A DNA stretch of 38,978 bases from positions 1 to 38,978 of the forward strand of contig NZ_JAURXB010000193.1 of the NCBI RefSeq assembly GCF_030654605.1, written 5' to 3'. This DNA comes from Bradyrhizobium sp. (lineage in GTDB: Bacteria; Pseudomonadota; Alphaproteobacteria; Rhizobiales; Xanthobacteraceae). Every line of letters begins with the position of its first letter. Position 1 is the first letter of the stretch. The position numbers were made by a program, and so were the translations under genes. Shown here piece after piece: positions 8,555 to 22,375 of the stretch. A model generated the notes under the pieces. That model was given only the letters and a program-made list of their open reading frames with translations, did no database searches and was not told where the DNA came from.

Positions 8555-8953
8555 TCAGAACACCGTGAAGAGAATTTCGCCGCCCACGTTCGCTTCACGC
8601 GCTTCGTGGTCAGCCATGATTCCCTTCGGCGTCGATAACACGGAAATGCCGAGACCGTTGTTGACGCGCGGCAGGTTCTTGACCGAGGCATAAACACGCC
8701 GCCCCGGCTTCGATACCCGCTCGATTTCGCGAATGACCGGCTCGCCATCGAAATACTTCAGCTCGATCTCGAGCTCGCTGCGGCCGGACGCGTGCTCGAC
8801 GCTGGCGTAGCCGCGGATGTAGCCCTCGCTCTTGAGGACCTCGAGCACGTTGGCGCGCATCTTCGAGCCCGGGGTCGAGACCTTGGGCTTGGCGCGCATC
8901 TGTGCGTTGCGGATGCGGGTGATGAGATCGCTGATCGGATCGTGCGTTGACAT
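8555..8953 (-). CDS. rpsH: 30S ribosomal protein S8
   Basis: S8 binds the central domain of 16S rRNA. In E. coli it also represses the spc operon by binding the rplX-rplE message; whether it does so here is not shown. The 132-residue product starts [17 protein letters not shown] and ends with the conserved [19 protein letters not shown] segment, normal for the family. It is separated from rpsN by 14 bases and from rplF by 13. Confidence 0.97.
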   Translation of the reverse strand: MSTHDPISDLITRIRNAQMRAKPKVSTPGSKMRANVLEVLKSEGYIRGYASVEHASGRSELEIELKYFDGEPVIREIERVSKPGRRVYASVKNLPRVNNGLGISVLSTPKGIMADHEAREANVGGEILFTVF

Positions 8954-8967
8954 TGTTCCGACCCCCC

Positions 8968-9273
8968 TTACCAGCTCGACTTCACGAGCCCGGGAACCAG
9001 GCCCTTGGACCCGAGTTCACGCAGCGCGATGCGGCTGAGCTTGTTCTTGCGATAGACCGAGCGAGGACGGCCGGTCATTTCGCAGCGATTGCGGATCCGG
9101 GTCGCCGACGAATTACGCGGCATCTCGGCGAGCTTCAGCGTCGCTGCGAAGCGCTCTTCCATCGGCTTCTTCTTGTCGGCGATGATGGCCTTGAGCTTCG
9201 CGCGCCGGGGCGCTGCGTTCTTGGTCATCCGCTTGCGGCGGTTGTTCTTCTCGATCGAACTTTTCTTTGCCAT
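8968..9273 (-). CDS. rpsN: 30S ribosomal protein S14, zinc-free form
   Basis: S14 is part of the small-subunit head. At 101 residues it is the long form without the paired CxxC zinc motifs; only one Cys is present ([12 protein letters not shown]). The family end [17 protein letters not shown] is intact. The ATG at 9273 begins [15 protein letters not shown]. It lies between rplE (57 bases) and rpsH (14 bases). Because it is zinc-independent, it needs no paralogue for zinc starvation. Confidence 0.97.
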   Translation of the reverse strand: MAKKSSIEKNNRRKRMTKNAAPRRAKLKAIIADKKKPMEERFAATLKLAEMPRNSSATRIRNRCEMTGRPRSVYRKNKLSRIALRELGSKGLVPGLVKSSW

Positions 9274-9330
9274 GCTTGGCTCCTGGGTTTCCGCGTTTGA
9301 GAGGCAGATAGCTCTAAGGCTGTCAGCGTC

Positions 9331-9888
9331 TCACTGCCGGAACGGGAAATTGAATGCGGTCAACAAGGCACGCGCTTCGTCGTCGGTCGGCGCCGTGGTG
9401 CACACCGTGACGTCCATGCCCCATGTCTCCCCCATCTTGTCGAAGTCGATTTCGGGGAAAATGATGTGTTCCTTGATGCCGAGCGAGTAGTTGCCGCGGC
9501 CATCGAAGCTCTTCGGGTTGAGGCCACGGAAATCCCGCACGCGCGGCAACGCCACGTTGATCAGGCGGTCGATGAACTCGTACATCTTGGCCTTGCGCAG
9601 CGTGACCTTGGCGCCGATCGGCTGGTTTTCACGCAGCTTGAAGGTCGCGATGGCGACGCGCGAATAGGTCACGACCGGCTTCTGGCCGGCGATCAGCGCG
9701 AGATCGGCGGCTGCCAACTCGGCCTTCTTGCGGTCGTTGACCGCCTCGCCGATGCCCATGTTGAGCACGACCTTGTCCAGGCGCGGCACCTGCATGACGT
9801 TGGCATAGCCGAACTGCTCGGTCAGCTTGCCGCGGATTTCCTTGTCGAACTGTTCGCGTAAACGCGGAACGTAAGCGGTCTCAGCCAT
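9331..9888 (-). CDS. rplE: 50S ribosomal protein L5
   Basis: L5 binds 5S rRNA and contacts the P-site tRNA from the central protuberance. The ATG at 9888 ([14 protein letters not shown]) gives 185 residues, close to the family norm; a frame opening 15 codons earlier lies inside rplX. Landmarks are [38 protein letters not shown] and [20 protein letters not shown]. Its start overlaps the end of rplX by eight bases (ATGGCTGA), indicating coupled translation. Confidence 0.97.
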   Translation of the reverse strand: MAETAYVPRLREQFDKEIRGKLTEQFGYANVMQVPRLDKVVLNMGIGEAVNDRKKAELAAADLALIAGQKPVVTYSRVAIATFKLRENQPIGAKVTLRKAKMYEFIDRLINVALPRVRDFRGLNPKSFDGRGNYSLGIKEHIIFPEIDFDKMGETWGMDVTVCTTAPTDDEARALLTAFNFPFRQ

Positions 9889-10195
9889 CGATCTCTGCTC
9901 CTGAGCTCTTGGCAACACGTACCTTCTTGCCATCGGCCTGAATCTTGAAGCCCACGCGGGTCGGCTTGCCGTCCTTGCCGACGATCGCGATGTTGGACAG
10001 GTGGATCGGCGACTCCTTCTGGATGATGCCGCCCTCCTGGGCCTGGGTCTGCTTCTGGTGACGCTTGATCATGTTGACGCCGCGCACCAGCGCCTTGTTG
10101 GCGTCGGGACGCACCTCGAACACCTCGCCGGTGCGGCCCTTGTCGCGGCCGCTCAGCACGATGACCTTGTCGCCCTTCCGGATCTTGGCAGCCAT
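9881..10195 (-). CDS. rplX: 50S ribosomal protein L24
   Basis: L24 is an assembly-initiating large-subunit protein near the tunnel exit. The 104-residue product starts [20 protein letters not shown], with the KOW motif in the first 40 residues. I chose the ATG at 10195; a GTG one codon upstream is possible. This ATG shares its A with the rplN stop codon (TGATG), and the gene's own end overlaps rplE by eight bases. The three genes rplN-rplX-rplE are thus tightly coupled. Confidence 0.96.
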   Translation of the reverse strand: MAAKIRKGDKVIVLSGRDKGRTGEVFEVRPDANKALVRGVNMIKRHQKQTQAQEGGIIQKESPIHLSNIAIVGKDGKPTRVGFKIQADGKKVRVAKSSGAEIDG

Positions 10196-10563
10196 CACAG
10201 CACCTCCGGCGCGAGCGAAATGATCTTCATGTGGTTCTTGGCGCGCAGCTCGCGCGGCACCGGCCCGAAGATGCGGGTGCCGATCGGCTCGGACTGATTG
10301 TTGATCAGCACGGCGGCGTTGCGGTCGAAGCGGATGACGGAGCCATCGGCGCGGCGGATGTCCTTGCGGACCCGCACCACGACAGCCTTCATCACGTCCC
10401 CCTTCTTCACCTTGCCGCGCGGAATTGCTTCCTTGATCGACACGACAATAACGTCACCCACGGTGGCATAGCGGCGCTTGGAGCCCCCAATCACCTTGAT
10501 GCACATGACACGGCGTGCGCCGGAATTATCGGCCACGTCGAGGTTGGTCTGCATCTGAATCAT
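10195..10563 (-). CDS. rplN: 50S ribosomal protein L14
   Basis: L14 contacts the small subunit through intersubunit bridges and binds the silencing factor RsfS. The 122-residue product has the universal start [19 protein letters not shown] and the conserved [12 protein letters not shown] segment; 122 is the standard length. It is the first gene of the classical spc operon, here 78 bases after rpsQ with no terminator visible, so it probably continues the S10 transcript. Confidence 0.98.
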   Translation of the reverse strand: MIQMQTNLDVADNSGARRVMCIKVIGGSKRRYATVGDVIVVSIKEAIPRGKVKKGDVMKAVVVRVRKDIRRADGSVIRFDRNAAVLINNQSEPIGTRIFGPVPRELRAKNHMKIISLAPEVL

Positions 10564-10641
10564 TGATGCACCTCGTCCTCTTTCTGATGCGCTTATCCGC
10601 GCTTAAAATTTTCCTGAAGTCTTGCGGCCAGGCCGCTGAAC

Positions 10642-10890
10642 TCAGGCCGTTTTCTTCTGTTCACCCCGGACCACGGTCCAGCGCTTCAACTTCGAGATCG
10701 GCTTGCTCTCCTCGATCCACACCTGGTCGCCCGGCTTGAACTCGTTGTTCTCGTCGTGCGCGTGGTAATTTTTCGAGCGGCGAATCGTCTTCTTGTAGAT
10801 CGGATGGGTAAAGCGCCGATCGACGCGCACCACAACCGTCTTGGCTTGCTTGTCGCTGACGACCACACCCTGAAGCGTACGTTTCGGCAT
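10642..10890 (-). CDS. rpsQ: 30S ribosomal protein S17
   Basis: S17 is a primary 16S-binding protein with an OB fold. The 82-residue product starts [20 protein letters not shown] and has the family signature [20 protein letters not shown]. Length is normal. It follows rpmC by nine bases and is the last gene of the S10 cluster in the classical order. Confidence 0.97.
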   Translation of the reverse strand: MPKRTLQGVVVSDKQAKTVVVRVDRRFTHPIYKKTIRRSKNYHAHDENNEFKPGDQVWIEESKPISKLKRWTVVRGEQKKTA

Positions 10891-10899
10891 GTCGGCCCC

Positions 10900-11106
10900 T
10901 TACTTCTTCGCGTCGCGCTTCTGCGCGGCGATGGTCTTGATACGGGCGATGTCGCGGCGGGCTTCACGCAGCCGCGAGGTGTTCTCCAGCTGCCCGGTGG
11001 CGCGCTGGAAGCGCAGGTTGAAGCGCTCCTTCTTCAGATTGAGGACGGCGTCGTCCATCTGATCGGGGCTCATCGCACGAACATCGGCGGTTTTCATCTC
11101 GGCCAT
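10900..11106 (-). CDS. rpmC: 50S ribosomal protein L29
   Basis: L29 lies at the exit tunnel next to L23, where it helps form the docking area for targeting factors. The ATG at 11106 ([16 protein letters not shown]) gives 68 residues; a GTG two codons earlier is less likely. The two-helix core includes [27 protein letters not shown] residues and the conserved ARIKTI. It follows rplP by nine bases and precedes rpsQ by nine. Confidence 0.95.
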   Translation of the reverse strand: MAEMKTADVRAMSPDQMDDAVLNLKKERFNLRFQRATGQLENTSRLREARRDIARIKTIAAQKRDAKK

Positions 11107-11115
11107 GATCACATC

Positions 11116-11529
11116 CTATTCCGCAATGCGCGCGACGAAGCGCGTCTTGATCGGCAGTTTGGCGGCGGCCAGCGACAACGCTTCTTTCGCGGTCTGGATG
11201 GTGACGCCGTCGATCTCGAAAATCAGCCGGCCGGGCTTCACCCTGGCGACCCACAATTCCGGAGTACCCTTGCCCGAGCCCATGCGGACTTCGGCGGGCT
11301 TCTTCGACACCGGCACGTCCGGGAAGATACGGATCCAGACCCGGCCCGCACGCTTCATGTGACGGGTCAGCGCGCGGCGCGCGGCTTCGATCTGACGGGC
11401 GGTGATGCGCTCGGGCGCCATCGCCTTCAGGCCGAACTGGCCGAACGACAACGTCGCGCCAGAGGTCGCAACGCCGTGGATACGGCCCTTATGCGCCTTC
11501 CGGAACTTCGTCTTCTTTGGTTGCATCAT
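11116..11529 (-). CDS. rplP: 50S ribosomal protein L16
   Basis: L16 helps shape the A-site side of the large subunit and is a late-assembly protein. The 137-residue product begins [19 protein letters not shown]. It carries the [11 protein letters not shown] and [19 protein letters not shown] segments and the Gly-rich [12 protein letters not shown] loop. Two ATG codons in a row open the frame (11529 and 11526); the first matches the family pattern. It lies 31 bases after rpsC. Confidence 0.97.
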   Translation of the reverse strand: MMQPKKTKFRKAHKGRIHGVATSGATLSFGQFGLKAMAPERITARQIEAARRALTRHMKRAGRVWIRIFPDVPVSKKPAEVRMGSGKGTPELWVARVKPGRLIFEIDGVTIQTAKEALSLAAAKLPIKTRFVARIAE

Positions 11530-11560
11530 GGCTTACGCCCTCAAACCTTCTCTATTGCGC

Positions 11561-12259
<699 letters not shown>

Positions 12260-12280
12260 CGTTCTCTCCTGCGCCCGCTC

Positions 12281-12667
12281 TTAAGCGCTAGCCTCGGCCT
12301 CGACCTGACGAACGACGATCGTCAGCTGCGAGAACGGTTTGAAAATACGGCCCGAACGGCCACGGCCGCGCGGTGCGAAACGCTTCATGACGATGCCGTT
12401 GCCGACATGCGCCTCGGCGACGATCAGATCGTCGACCTCGAGATCGTGATTGTTCTCGGCGTTTGCGATCGCCGATTCCAGGCACTTCTTGACGTCGACC
12501 GCGATCCGCTTGCGCGAGAACTGCAGGTCGGCGAGCGCCGCCGAAGCCTTCCTGCCGCGGATCAGTTGCGCGACGAGATTCAGCTTCTGCGGGCTCACCC
12601 GCAGCATTCGGGCGATCGCCTTGGCCTCGTTATCCGGGAGGCTCCGTTCGCGCTTAGGTTTGCTCAT
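12281..12667 (-). CDS. rplV: 50S ribosomal protein L22
   Basis: L22 has a long beta-hairpin reaching into the exit tunnel near the macrolide site. The 128-residue product starts [18 protein letters not shown]. The globular part contains [16 protein letters not shown], and the hairpin tip lies in [18 protein letters not shown], with no insertion or deletion evident there. It is 10 bases after rpsS and 21 before rpsC. Confidence 0.97.
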   Translation of the reverse strand: MSKPKRERSLPDNEAKAIARMLRVSPQKLNLVAQLIRGRKASAALADLQFSRKRIAVDVKKCLESAIANAENNHDLEVDDLIVAEAHVGNGIVMKRFAPRGRGRSGRIFKPFSQLTIVVRQVEAEASA

Positions 12668-12677
12668 CGCTCAGTCC

Positions 12678-12956
12678 TCAAGCCTTCTTGGCTTTCTTGT
12701 CGCCAGAATGGCCGTGGAAGGTCCGGGTCGGCGAGAACTCGCCGAACTTGTGGCCCACCATTTCCTCGTTAACCGATACCGGCACATGCTTCTGGCCGTT
12801 GTAGACGCCGAAAACCAGGCCGACGAACTGCGGCAGGATGGTCGAGCGGCGGCTCCAGATCTTGATCACGTCATGACGGCCTGACGCTCGCGCGGCATCT
12901 GCCTTCTTGAGCAGAGAGCCTTCGACGAACGGGCCTTTCCAGACTGAACGAACCAT
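12678..12956 (-). CDS. rpsS: 30S ribosomal protein S19
   Basis: S19 sits in the small-subunit head and forms bridges to the large subunit. The 92-residue product starts [19 protein letters not shown]. It has the signature [20 protein letters not shown] and the [14 protein letters not shown] end, all standard. It is 12 bases after rplB and 10 before rplV. Confidence 0.98.
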   Translation of the reverse strand: MVRSVWKGPFVEGSLLKKADAARASGRHDVIKIWSRRSTILPQFVGLVFGVYNGQKHVPVSVNEEMVGHKFGEFSPTRTFHGHSGDKKAKKA

Positions 12957-12968
12957 GTCCGGCGTTCC

Positions 12969-13802
12969 TTACTTCTTCCGCTTGTGGCGGCTGATGAGAA
13001 TGAATCGATTGGTCGACTTGTTCGAGCGGGTCTTCTTGCCCTTGGTCGGCTTGCCCCACGGCGTCACCGGGTGGCGGCCGCCCGAGGTGCGGCCTTCGCC
13101 GCCGCCGTGCGGATGGTCGACCGGGTTCATGGAGACGCCGCGGTTATGCGGCTTGCGGCCGAGCCAGCGGTTACGACCGGCCTTGCCGATCGAGATGTTC
13201 ATGTGGTCCGGGTTCGACACCGCACCGATGGTGCCGGTGCAGCGGCCGTGGACCAGGCGCTGTTCGCCCGAATTCAGGCGCACGATGACGTAATCGTGGT
13301 CGCGGCCGACCAGCTGGGCGTAGGTGCCGGCCGAACGGGCGATCTGGCCACCCTTGCCGATCTTCAGTTCGACATTATGCACGATGGTGCCGATCGGCAT
13401 GTTGCCGAGCGGCATGACGTTGCCCGGCTTCACGTCGACATAGTTGCCGGCGATCACGGTATCGCCGACCGCGAGACGCTGCGGGGCAAGAATGTAGGCC
13501 TGGGTGCCGTCGGTATACTTGATCAGCGCGATGAACGCGGTGCGGTTCGGATCGTATTCCAGCCGCTCGACGGTCGCGGGCATGTCGAGCTTGGTGCGCT
13601 TGAAGTCGACGATACGGTAGGTCTGCTTGTGACCGCCCCCGCGAAAACGCACGACCATGCGACCGGTGTTGTTGCGGCCGCCCGAGGAATGCTTGCCCTC
13701 GGTCAGCGCCTTTACCGGCTTGCCCTTGTAGAGCGCCGAACGATCGACCAGCACCAGCTGGCGCTGGCCCGGTGTCGTCGGATTGTATTTTTTCAATGCC
13801 AT
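12969..13802 (-). CDS. rplB: 50S ribosomal protein L2
   Basis: L2 is needed for subunit association and lies near the peptidyl transferase centre. The 277-residue product starts [17 protein letters not shown]. It carries the RNA-binding core and the universally conserved [18 protein letters not shown] segment with the key histidine. The basic C-terminus ([12 protein letters not shown]) is normal. It lies between rplW (12 bases) and rpsS (12 bases). Confidence 0.98.
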   Translation of the reverse strand: MALKKYNPTTPGQRQLVLVDRSALYKGKPVKALTEGKHSSGGRNNTGRMVVRFRGGGHKQTYRIVDFKRTKLDMPATVERLEYDPNRTAFIALIKYTDGTQAYILAPQRLAVGDTVIAGNYVDVKPGNVMPLGNMPIGTIVHNVELKIGKGGQIARSAGTYAQLVGRDHDYVIVRLNSGEQRLVHGRCTGTIGAVSNPDHMNISIGKAGRNRWLGRKPHNRGVSMNPVDHPHGGGEGRTSGGRHPVTPWGKPTKGKKTRSNKSTNRFILISRHKRKK

Positions 13803-13814
13803 CGTCGTATCGCC

Positions 13815-14114
13815 TTATAGACCGGTGGTAACGTCGATGCGGTGGCCCTCTTCAAGGGTCACGATCGCACGCTTCACGTCCGACTGCGAACCGAAGGTGC
13901 CACGGAAGACCTTGGTCTTGCCCTTGCGCACCAGCGTGTTCACGCTCTTGACCTTGACGTCGAACAGCTTCTCGACGGCTTCCTTGATTTGCGGCTTGGT
14001 CGCCTTGCTGGCGACCTTGAACACAACCTTGTTGTGCTCGGACGCCATCGTCGCCTTTTCGGTCACGACCGGGGAAACGATGATGTCGTAATGGCGCGGA
14101 TCGATATTCTTCAT
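13815..14114 (-). CDS. rplW: 50S ribosomal protein L23
   Basis: L23 is at the tunnel exit and is the docking point for trigger factor and SRP. The 99-residue product starts [20 protein letters not shown] and includes the conserved [16 protein letters not shown] and [12 protein letters not shown] parts. Its first four bases overlap the end of rplD (ATGA at 14114-14111), so the two genes are probably translationally coupled. Confidence 0.97.
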   Translation of the reverse strand: MKNIDPRHYDIIVSPVVTEKATMASEHNKVVFKVASKATKPQIKEAVEKLFDVKVKSVNTLVRKGKTKVFRGTFGSQSDVKRAIVTLEEGHRIDVTTGL

Positions 14115-14731
14115 TTGAAGCGCGCCTCCAACGCATCGAGCGCCGCCTTGGTCAGGACCAGCTTGTGGCGTCGCAGAATGTCATAGACGTTGATGCCCTG
14201 GATCGGCAGCACGTCGATGTTCGGAATGTTGCGGGCCGCCGCGGCGAAACCGTTGTGAACCTCGGCGCCATCGATGATCAGAGCGTTGGTGAGGCCGAGA
14301 CCGGAGAAATGTCCGACCAGCGCCTTGGTCTTGGCAGCTTCCAGCACCGCCGACTCGATCACGATCAGGCCACCGTCCTTGACCTTGGCGGACAGCGCAT
14401 GGCGCAGCGCCAGGGCGCGTACCTTCTTCGGCAGATCGAAGGCATGCGAGCGAACCACCGGACCGAACGCACGGCCACCGCCGCGGAACTGCGGCACCCG
14501 GGCCGAGCCGTGACGCGCACCGCCGGTGCCCTTCTGCTTGTACATCTTCTTGCCGGTGCGCCAGACGTCGGCGCGACCTTGCGTCTTGTGGGTGCCGGCC
14601 TGACGTTTGGCGAGTTGCCAGTTGACGCAGCGCTGGATGATGTCCTTGCGCGGCTCGAGGCCGAAAATGGCGTCCGACAGCTGAACCGAACCAGCCGCCT
14701 TGCCCTCAAGGGTCGTGACTTTCAATTCCAT
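14111..14731 (-). CDS. rplD: 50S ribosomal protein L4
   Basis: L4 reaches into the exit tunnel opposite L22. In E. coli it also represses the S10 operon; no such leader was identified here. The ATG at 14731 ([15 protein letters not shown]) gives 206 residues, the family length; a frame opening 19 codons earlier overlaps rplC. The tunnel loop is recognisable as [20 protein letters not shown]. It starts two bases after the rplC stop and overlaps rplW by four. Confidence 0.97.
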   Translation of the reverse strand: MELKVTTLEGKAAGSVQLSDAIFGLEPRKDIIQRCVNWQLAKRQAGTHKTQGRADVWRTGKKMYKQKGTGGARHGSARVPQFRGGGRAFGPVVRSHAFDLPKKVRALALRHALSAKVKDGGLIVIESAVLEAAKTKALVGHFSGLGLTNALIIDGAEVHNGFAAAARNIPNIDVLPIQGINVYDILRRHKLVLTKAALDALEARFK

Positions 14732-14732
14732 C

Positions 14733-15467
14733 TCACACGCCCTCCTGCTCGGCCGGCGCTTCGGCTGCGGGAGCCTGTTCGCCGCCACCGTCGGCCAGGC
14801 GGAACTTGCCCGGCTTCGGCGCGTCTTTCGGCAACGCCTTCTTCACGGCATCGCGAACCGCGATCCAGCCGCCCTTGGAACCGGGAACGGCGCCTTCGAC
14901 GAGGATCAGGCCGCGCGCCACGTCGGTCTGCACGACGCGCAGATTAAGCGTGGTGATGCGATCGACACCCATGTGACCGGGCATCTTCTTGTTCTTGAAC
15001 GTCTTGCCGGGATCCTGGCGTCCACCGGTCGAACCGATCGAACGATGCGAGACCGAGACGCCGTGGGTGGCGCGCAAGCCGCCGAAATTCCAGCGCTTGA
15101 TACCGCCGGCAAAACCCTTGCCGACCGAGGTGCCGGTGACGTCGACGAACTGGCCGACCACGAAATGGTCCGCCTGAATTTCGGCGCCGACCGGGATCAG
15201 CGCGTCTTCCGACACGCGGAACTCGGTGACCTTGCGCTTGGGTTCGACCTTGGCGACCGCGAACTGGCCGCGTTCCGCCTTCGGCAGATACACGGTCTTG
15301 CGGGTGCCCGAGCCGAGCTGCAGCGCGACATAACCGTTCTTTTCGGTCGTGCGGTGACCCAAAACCTGGCAATTGCCCAGCTTCAGCACGGTCACGGGGA
15401 TATGTTCGCCGGTCTCCGTAAAGACCCGCGTCATTCCGACCTTTTGTGCGATCACTCCGGAGCGCAT
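14733..15467 (-). CDS. rplC: 50S ribosomal protein L3
   Basis: L3 is an assembly initiator whose loop reaches the peptidyl transferase centre. The 244-residue product starts [20 protein letters not shown]. The central loop has the signature [20 protein letters not shown], whose Gln is the likely PrmB methylation site by family comparison. The C-terminal 30 residues are rich in Ala, Glu and Pro ([18 protein letters not shown]), longer than in E. coli (209 aa). It lies 52 bases after rpsJ and is tightly coupled to rplD. Confidence 0.97.
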   Translation of the reverse strand: MRSGVIAQKVGMTRVFTETGEHIPVTVLKLGNCQVLGHRTTEKNGYVALQLGSGTRKTVYLPKAERGQFAVAKVEPKRKVTEFRVSEDALIPVGAEIQADHFVVGQFVDVTGTSVGKGFAGGIKRWNFGGLRATHGVSVSHRSIGSTGGRQDPGKTFKNKKMPGHMGVDRITTLNLRVVQTDVARGLILVEGAVPGSKGGWIAVRDAVKKALPKDAPKPGKFRLADGGGEQAPAAEAPAEQEGV

Positions 15468-15519
15468 CGGCGTGCTTCCTGTTCTTTCTGTCCGCTAGAT
15501 TCGGACGGGATCCAAAAAA

Positions 15520-15828
15520 TCAGAGCTTGATTTCGACGTCGACGCCGGCGGCCAGGTCGAGCTTCATCAAGGCATCGACGGTCTGCGGGGTCGGATCGAC
15601 AATGTCGAGAAGACGCTTGTGCGTGCGCATCTCGAATTGCTCACGGCTCTTCTTGTCGACGTGCGGCGAACGGTTGACGGTGAACTTCTCGATGCGGGTG
15701 GGCAGCGGAATGGGTCCGCGAACCTGTGCACCGGTCCGTTTCGCCGTGTTCACGATCTCACGCGTCGACGAATCGAGAATTCGATGGTCGAACGCCTTGA
15801 GACGGATGCGGATATTCTGGCCGTTCAT
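15520..15828 (-). CDS. rpsJ: 30S ribosomal protein S10 (NusE)
   Basis: S10 is in the small-subunit head and, as NusE, also joins NusB in antitermination. The 102-residue product starts [19 protein letters not shown]. It contains [20 protein letters not shown] and the final [17 protein letters not shown], all typical. It is preceded by tuf after an 86-base gap that holds an inverted repeat, so the S10 cluster may be read through from the str operon. I found no convincing separate promoter. Confidence 0.98.
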   Translation of the reverse strand: MNGQNIRIRLKAFDHRILDSSTREIVNTAKRTGAQVRGPIPLPTRIEKFTVNRSPHVDKKSREQFEMRTHKRLLDIVDPTPQTVDALMKLDLAAGVDVEIKL

Positions 15829-15870
15829 TGCCGATGTCTTTCTTTGTCGTCTTCTTTGCGATGGTGGGAA

Positions 15871-15914
15871 GCGAACAGCGGATGATCATCCGCCGCTCGC
15901 CATTCCCTGTTCGC
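15871..15914. repeat. GCGAACAG/CTGTTCGC inverted repeat in the tuf-rpsJ gap
   Basis: GCGAACAG (15871-15878) is matched by CTGTTCGC (15907-15914), the latter touching the tuf stop codon. Between them a 14-base perfect palindrome, CGGATGATCATCCG (15879-15892), forms its own stem. The arms resemble the repeat at 3046-3092, so this is probably a diverged copy of the same element. Confidence 0.6.
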
Positions 15915-17105
<1,191 letters not shown>

Positions 17106-17144
17106 TTGACTCTCCGTTCAATCGTTAACTGCCGTCAACGACAA

Positions 17145-19217
<2,073 letters not shown>

Positions 19218-19248
19218 GGGTTGTTCCTTAAAATCCGTTGTTTCGCCG

Positions 19249-19719
<471 letters not shown>

Positions 19720-19733
19720 CTATCTGTTCCCGA

Positions 19734-20105
19734 TTATTTCGGACGCTTCGCGCCGTACTTCGAACGACGCTGCTTACGGTTCTTGACGCCCTGGGTATCG
19801 AGGACGCCGCGGAGAATGTGGTAACGCACGCCGGGCAAATCCTTGACGCGACCGCCGCGGATCATGACCACCGAATGCTCCTGAAGGTTATGGCCTTCAC
19901 CCGGAATGTAGCCGATGACTTCGAAGCCGTTGGTCAGGCGCACCTTTGCGACCTTACGAAGCGCCGAGTTCGGCTTCTTCGGGGTCGTGGTGTAGACGCG
20001 CGTGCAAACGCCACGCTTCTGCGGCGACTGCTGCAGCGCCGGCACCTTCTTGCGCGACTTCTGAACGACGCGCGGACTTGCGATCAGCTGGTTGATCGTC
20101 GGCAT
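19734..20105 (-). CDS. rpsL: 30S ribosomal protein S12
   Basis: S12 is at the decoding centre. The ATG at 20105 ([14 protein letters not shown]) gives 123 residues; the frame opens four codons earlier, but MPTINQL is the universal start. Lys43 in TTTPKKPNS and Lys88 in [12 protein letters not shown] are the ordinary streptomycin-sensitive residues. Asp89 is the RimO methylthiolation site in the family. It is the first gene of the str-S10-spc-alpha block; its promoter must lie in the 640-base spacer upstream. Confidence 0.98.
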   Translation of the reverse strand: MPTINQLIASPRVVQKSRKKVPALQQSPQKRGVCTRVYTTTPKKPNSALRKVAKVRLTNGFEVIGYIPGEGHNLQEHSVVMIRGGRVKDLPGVRYHILRGVLDTQGVKNRKQRRSKYGAKRPK

Positions 20106-20744
20106 GTCAGCCTTCACCCTTTAGTTCACGCGAAACCGTTATCGGCTCCGCAAAATTCATTCGGGACACCAGTCCCATCCGGCCGCCTCACACGGAAACG
20201 ACCGCGCAAAGCGAAATCGCGCCAACCACTCATTGCTGAGCGGAAAGCGCTTCACGCCACAGAGGACCGCGGTCGTGATCGATCAGCTGACGCTGGTCAA
20301 TCGGCCACCGAGGTCATGCATCCGAAATTAATCTCAAGAGAACTTGCTCGAGAGAACCAAGATCGTCCTGGCAGTGCCTAGCTATCATCGACAGCGTTTG
20401 AGCGGCATTCGTCGAGGTTGGTGCCCGTCTCGATCCCCAAGGATGAATACCTGGAGGATGAAGGTGGGTGATCCGTTCCGACTCTGGCGTCGCTCACCGC
20501 CTGTCGTCAAGTGCGCGGGTTTTATCGGCGGTAGTTGGCCAAGTCAAGGCGAAACGACAGCGAAAGAAACGCCTGTGGCATATGCATAACTGGCGTGCGC
20601 GTGAGTTTCAACCCGCGCTGGAATCGAGGCTTTCAAGGCAGATGGCCGCGAATCTCCGCGCGGCTCGTACGACACCCGGCTTGCCCCGCCTTCAACGGGA
20701 CTGGAATAAAATGCCCAAACGTCAATATTACCCGGATAAAATAG
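20106..20744. other. Spacer of 639 bases upstream of rpsL
   Basis: No gene is supported. The minus-strand part near rpsL should hold the promoter of the str operon, but I could not choose a convincing -35/-10 pair. The far end (about 20500-20756) reads like the 5' region of a plus-strand gene: a dyad at 20728-20739 is followed by AGGAG and an ATG at 20756. That ATG now lies inside the convergent gene at 20745-21935 and opens nothing recognisable. Confidence 0.5.
20728..20739. promoter_or_regulatory. Operator-like dyad TTACCCGGATAA
   Basis: TTACCCGGATAA matches its reverse complement at ten of twelve positions, centred on CCGG. It is followed on the plus strand by an A/T-rich stretch and a Shine-Dalgarno-like AGGAG about five bases before an ATG. 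This has the look of a regulator site over a lost plus-strand gene, but no regulator can be named. Confidence 0.3.
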
Positions 20745-21935
20745 TCAGGAGAGCGATGCGACGCCCAGTTTCTTCGGGCGAGGCGTTGATCGCCACTGCC
20801 GGAACCCGTCCCGCCAGCTGCGCAGGCGCTGATAGGCGAGCTGCCGGGCCGCTTCGATTCGGTAGCCGACCGATTTTCTCGCGCCGATATCGATCAGCAG
20901 ATCGACCGTCGGTCGCCGTCCGGCCCATAATTGACCCATGAAGCTTGCTTCGGCGGCACAGGAATTGATCGCCACGATCCCGGATCCGGCGAACAGCCCG
21001 TCGGTGATCTTGTCGATCAACAGCGCTCCCGGCGAATATTTGGCGTATTCGGCGTCGAATGCGGTTTTCCAGGTGTAGGCAGTCGTGCCGCAATACATCA
21101 GCACCTGCGCGGAAATCGCTTCGCCGTTGACCCGCAGCAAGGCGACGGAGGCATTGCCCTGCGCCGCCAGGCTCTGGAACAGCCGTCGGACGAAGGCAGC
21201 GTCATGGGGATCGGATAACAGCGCAGTGCCGCGATCGCCTTTCCAGCTGGCATTTTCGAGCGCCAGAAAGCGCTCGAAAGCCTGCAGGGCGCCGTCCAGC
21301 GTCCGGTCGTTCACGACGTCAACGGTGCCGAGCGCCGACAGCCTGTTCCAGTCCTGCCGCAGTTTCTTGCGCGTGGAGCCGGACCGTTTGACGCCAAACA
21401 CCGGCGTCACGAAAGGCCGGGCGCTTTCCGAAAGCGTCAAGGGTTCAATGCCGCGGCTGGCCAGTTCCCGGCGCATCGCGGAATAGCTCGGACACTCCGC
21501 GTCGAGCGACGGCAGACTGAGGACCTTCGGCAGCGACCGGCTGGCCGCGATCGCCGAGAAGAACGCCGCGATCACGCCGTCGACGCAGGCAAAGTCGACC
21601 ACGGGGCTGGACAGGAAGGCGTAGGTATAAGGCAGCGCTTCCAGCACCCTTGGCCAGAACGGCAGGATCTTGCGCGATTGCAGCGCCCAGACCCCGACCA
21701 GCTTGCGCGGGCCGTCGCCCTCCTCCCAGGCCAGCAGCATCTGGATGCGGGAGAAACCAGTGTCGTCGGCCGCCTTCAGCGCCGCAGGGTTCATGAAGAC
21801 GTTCGAGGAGGCACGCCGGACGAGATCGTCCCATTGCGGGCCGATGTCGGAGTTAGGTGAATCAATCGTTACCGAAATCATCGGACCAATGCTTTGAGCG
21901 ACCGCTGCGCGGCGGCCATCTTGTTCTTCCAGCAT
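20745..21935 (-). CDS. GNAT-superfamily (CelD/BcsL-like) acyltransferase family protein
   Basis: The 396-residue protein resembles the FemAB/CelD-type acyltransferase family (acetyltransferase-6 fold). Proteins of this family act on polysaccharide or lipid-linked substrates, but the substrate cannot be told here. The GNAT-like core is about residues 185-345, beginning at STRKKLRQDWNRL. It contains LENASWKGDRGTALL and ISAQVLMYCGTTAYTWKTAFD, then YSPGALLIDKITDGLF, a typical end of these domains. There is no signal peptide, so it is likely cytoplasmic. The start is uncertain: ATG at 21935 or at 21881 (MISVTIDSPNSD), neither with a strong Shine-Dalgarno. It is co-oriented with the ABC and oxidase genes but separated by a 476-base gap holding an oxidoreductase remnant. 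Confidence 0.7.
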   Translation of the reverse strand: MLEEQDGRRAAVAQSIGPMISVTIDSPNSDIGPQWDDLVRRASSNVFMNPAALKAADDTGFSRIQMLLAWEEGDGPRKLVGVWALQSRKILPFWPRVLEALPYTYAFLSSPVVDFACVDGVIAAFFSAIAASRSLPKVLSLPSLDAECPSYSAMRRELASRGIEPLTLSESARPFVTPVFGVKRSGSTRKKLRQDWNRLSALGTVDVVNDRTLDGALQAFERFLALENASWKGDRGTALLSDPHDAAFVRRLFQSLAAQGNASVALLRVNGEAISAQVLMYCGTTAYTWKTAFDAEYAKYSPGALLIDKITDGLFAGSGIVAINSCAAEASFMGQLWAGRRPTVDLLIDIGARKSVGYRIEAARQLAYQRLRSWRDGFRQWRSTPRPKKLGVASLS

Positions 21936-22072
21936 TGCGTTTCGGTTAAGTCAGCAGGCCACGGCCAGGCCCGGACCTTAAGCGAACCGCGGGCCTTATT
22001 CGGAGCTTTTCTTTCAAGCTTTCTTTGCGTGTTCCGTCGCATTGGTAGGGTCTTCGGCTCCGCCGCAAAGGC

Positions 22073-22375
22073 GTGCAGTATACGGATGTTGCAATCGTCG
22101 GCGGGGGTCTCATCCCGCAATGGCTGGCGACCGAGGGCATGGACACCCGGAAGATTGCGGCGTTCTACGGCGATCCGGAAAAGACGGCATGCGAGGCGCG
22201 CTGCCTCGCCCAGGCCTATCACCTGCGTTCGCTGTCGATCGACAACGGCTTGTCATGGCGCGCGCAGCGCGCGGCACGCTTTGTCGCGGCTTGCCCCCTG
22301 GCAAATCGCGATCTATCGGCAACCGATTGGCCGCCGGATCAGTTCCGCAACAACCGGCTGCGCAACCCCGTCACG
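22073..22375 (+). pseudogene. Internally deleted FAD-dependent oxidoreductase remnant
   Basis: A plus-strand frame from GTG at 22073 reads VQYTDVAIVGGG, a typical start of an FAD/NAD(P)-binding oxidoreductase with a dinucleotide-binding GxG motif. Immediately after it comes what looks like the C-terminal part of such a protein (WLATEGMDTRKIAAFYGD, then ACEARCLAQAYHLRSLSI and WRAQRAARFVAA). About 300 residues expected between them are missing, so the FAD and substrate domains are gone. The frame has no stop of its own near the likely C-terminus and runs into the antisense end of the ABC transporter gene; the end given here is approximate. Family assignment is from pattern memory, without a search. 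Confidence 0.55.

Noticed and set aside
8542..8748. Upstream extension of the L6 frame by 69 codons
   Set aside because: It lies within rpsH in another frame, and MSRIGKKP at 8541 is the standard L6 start.
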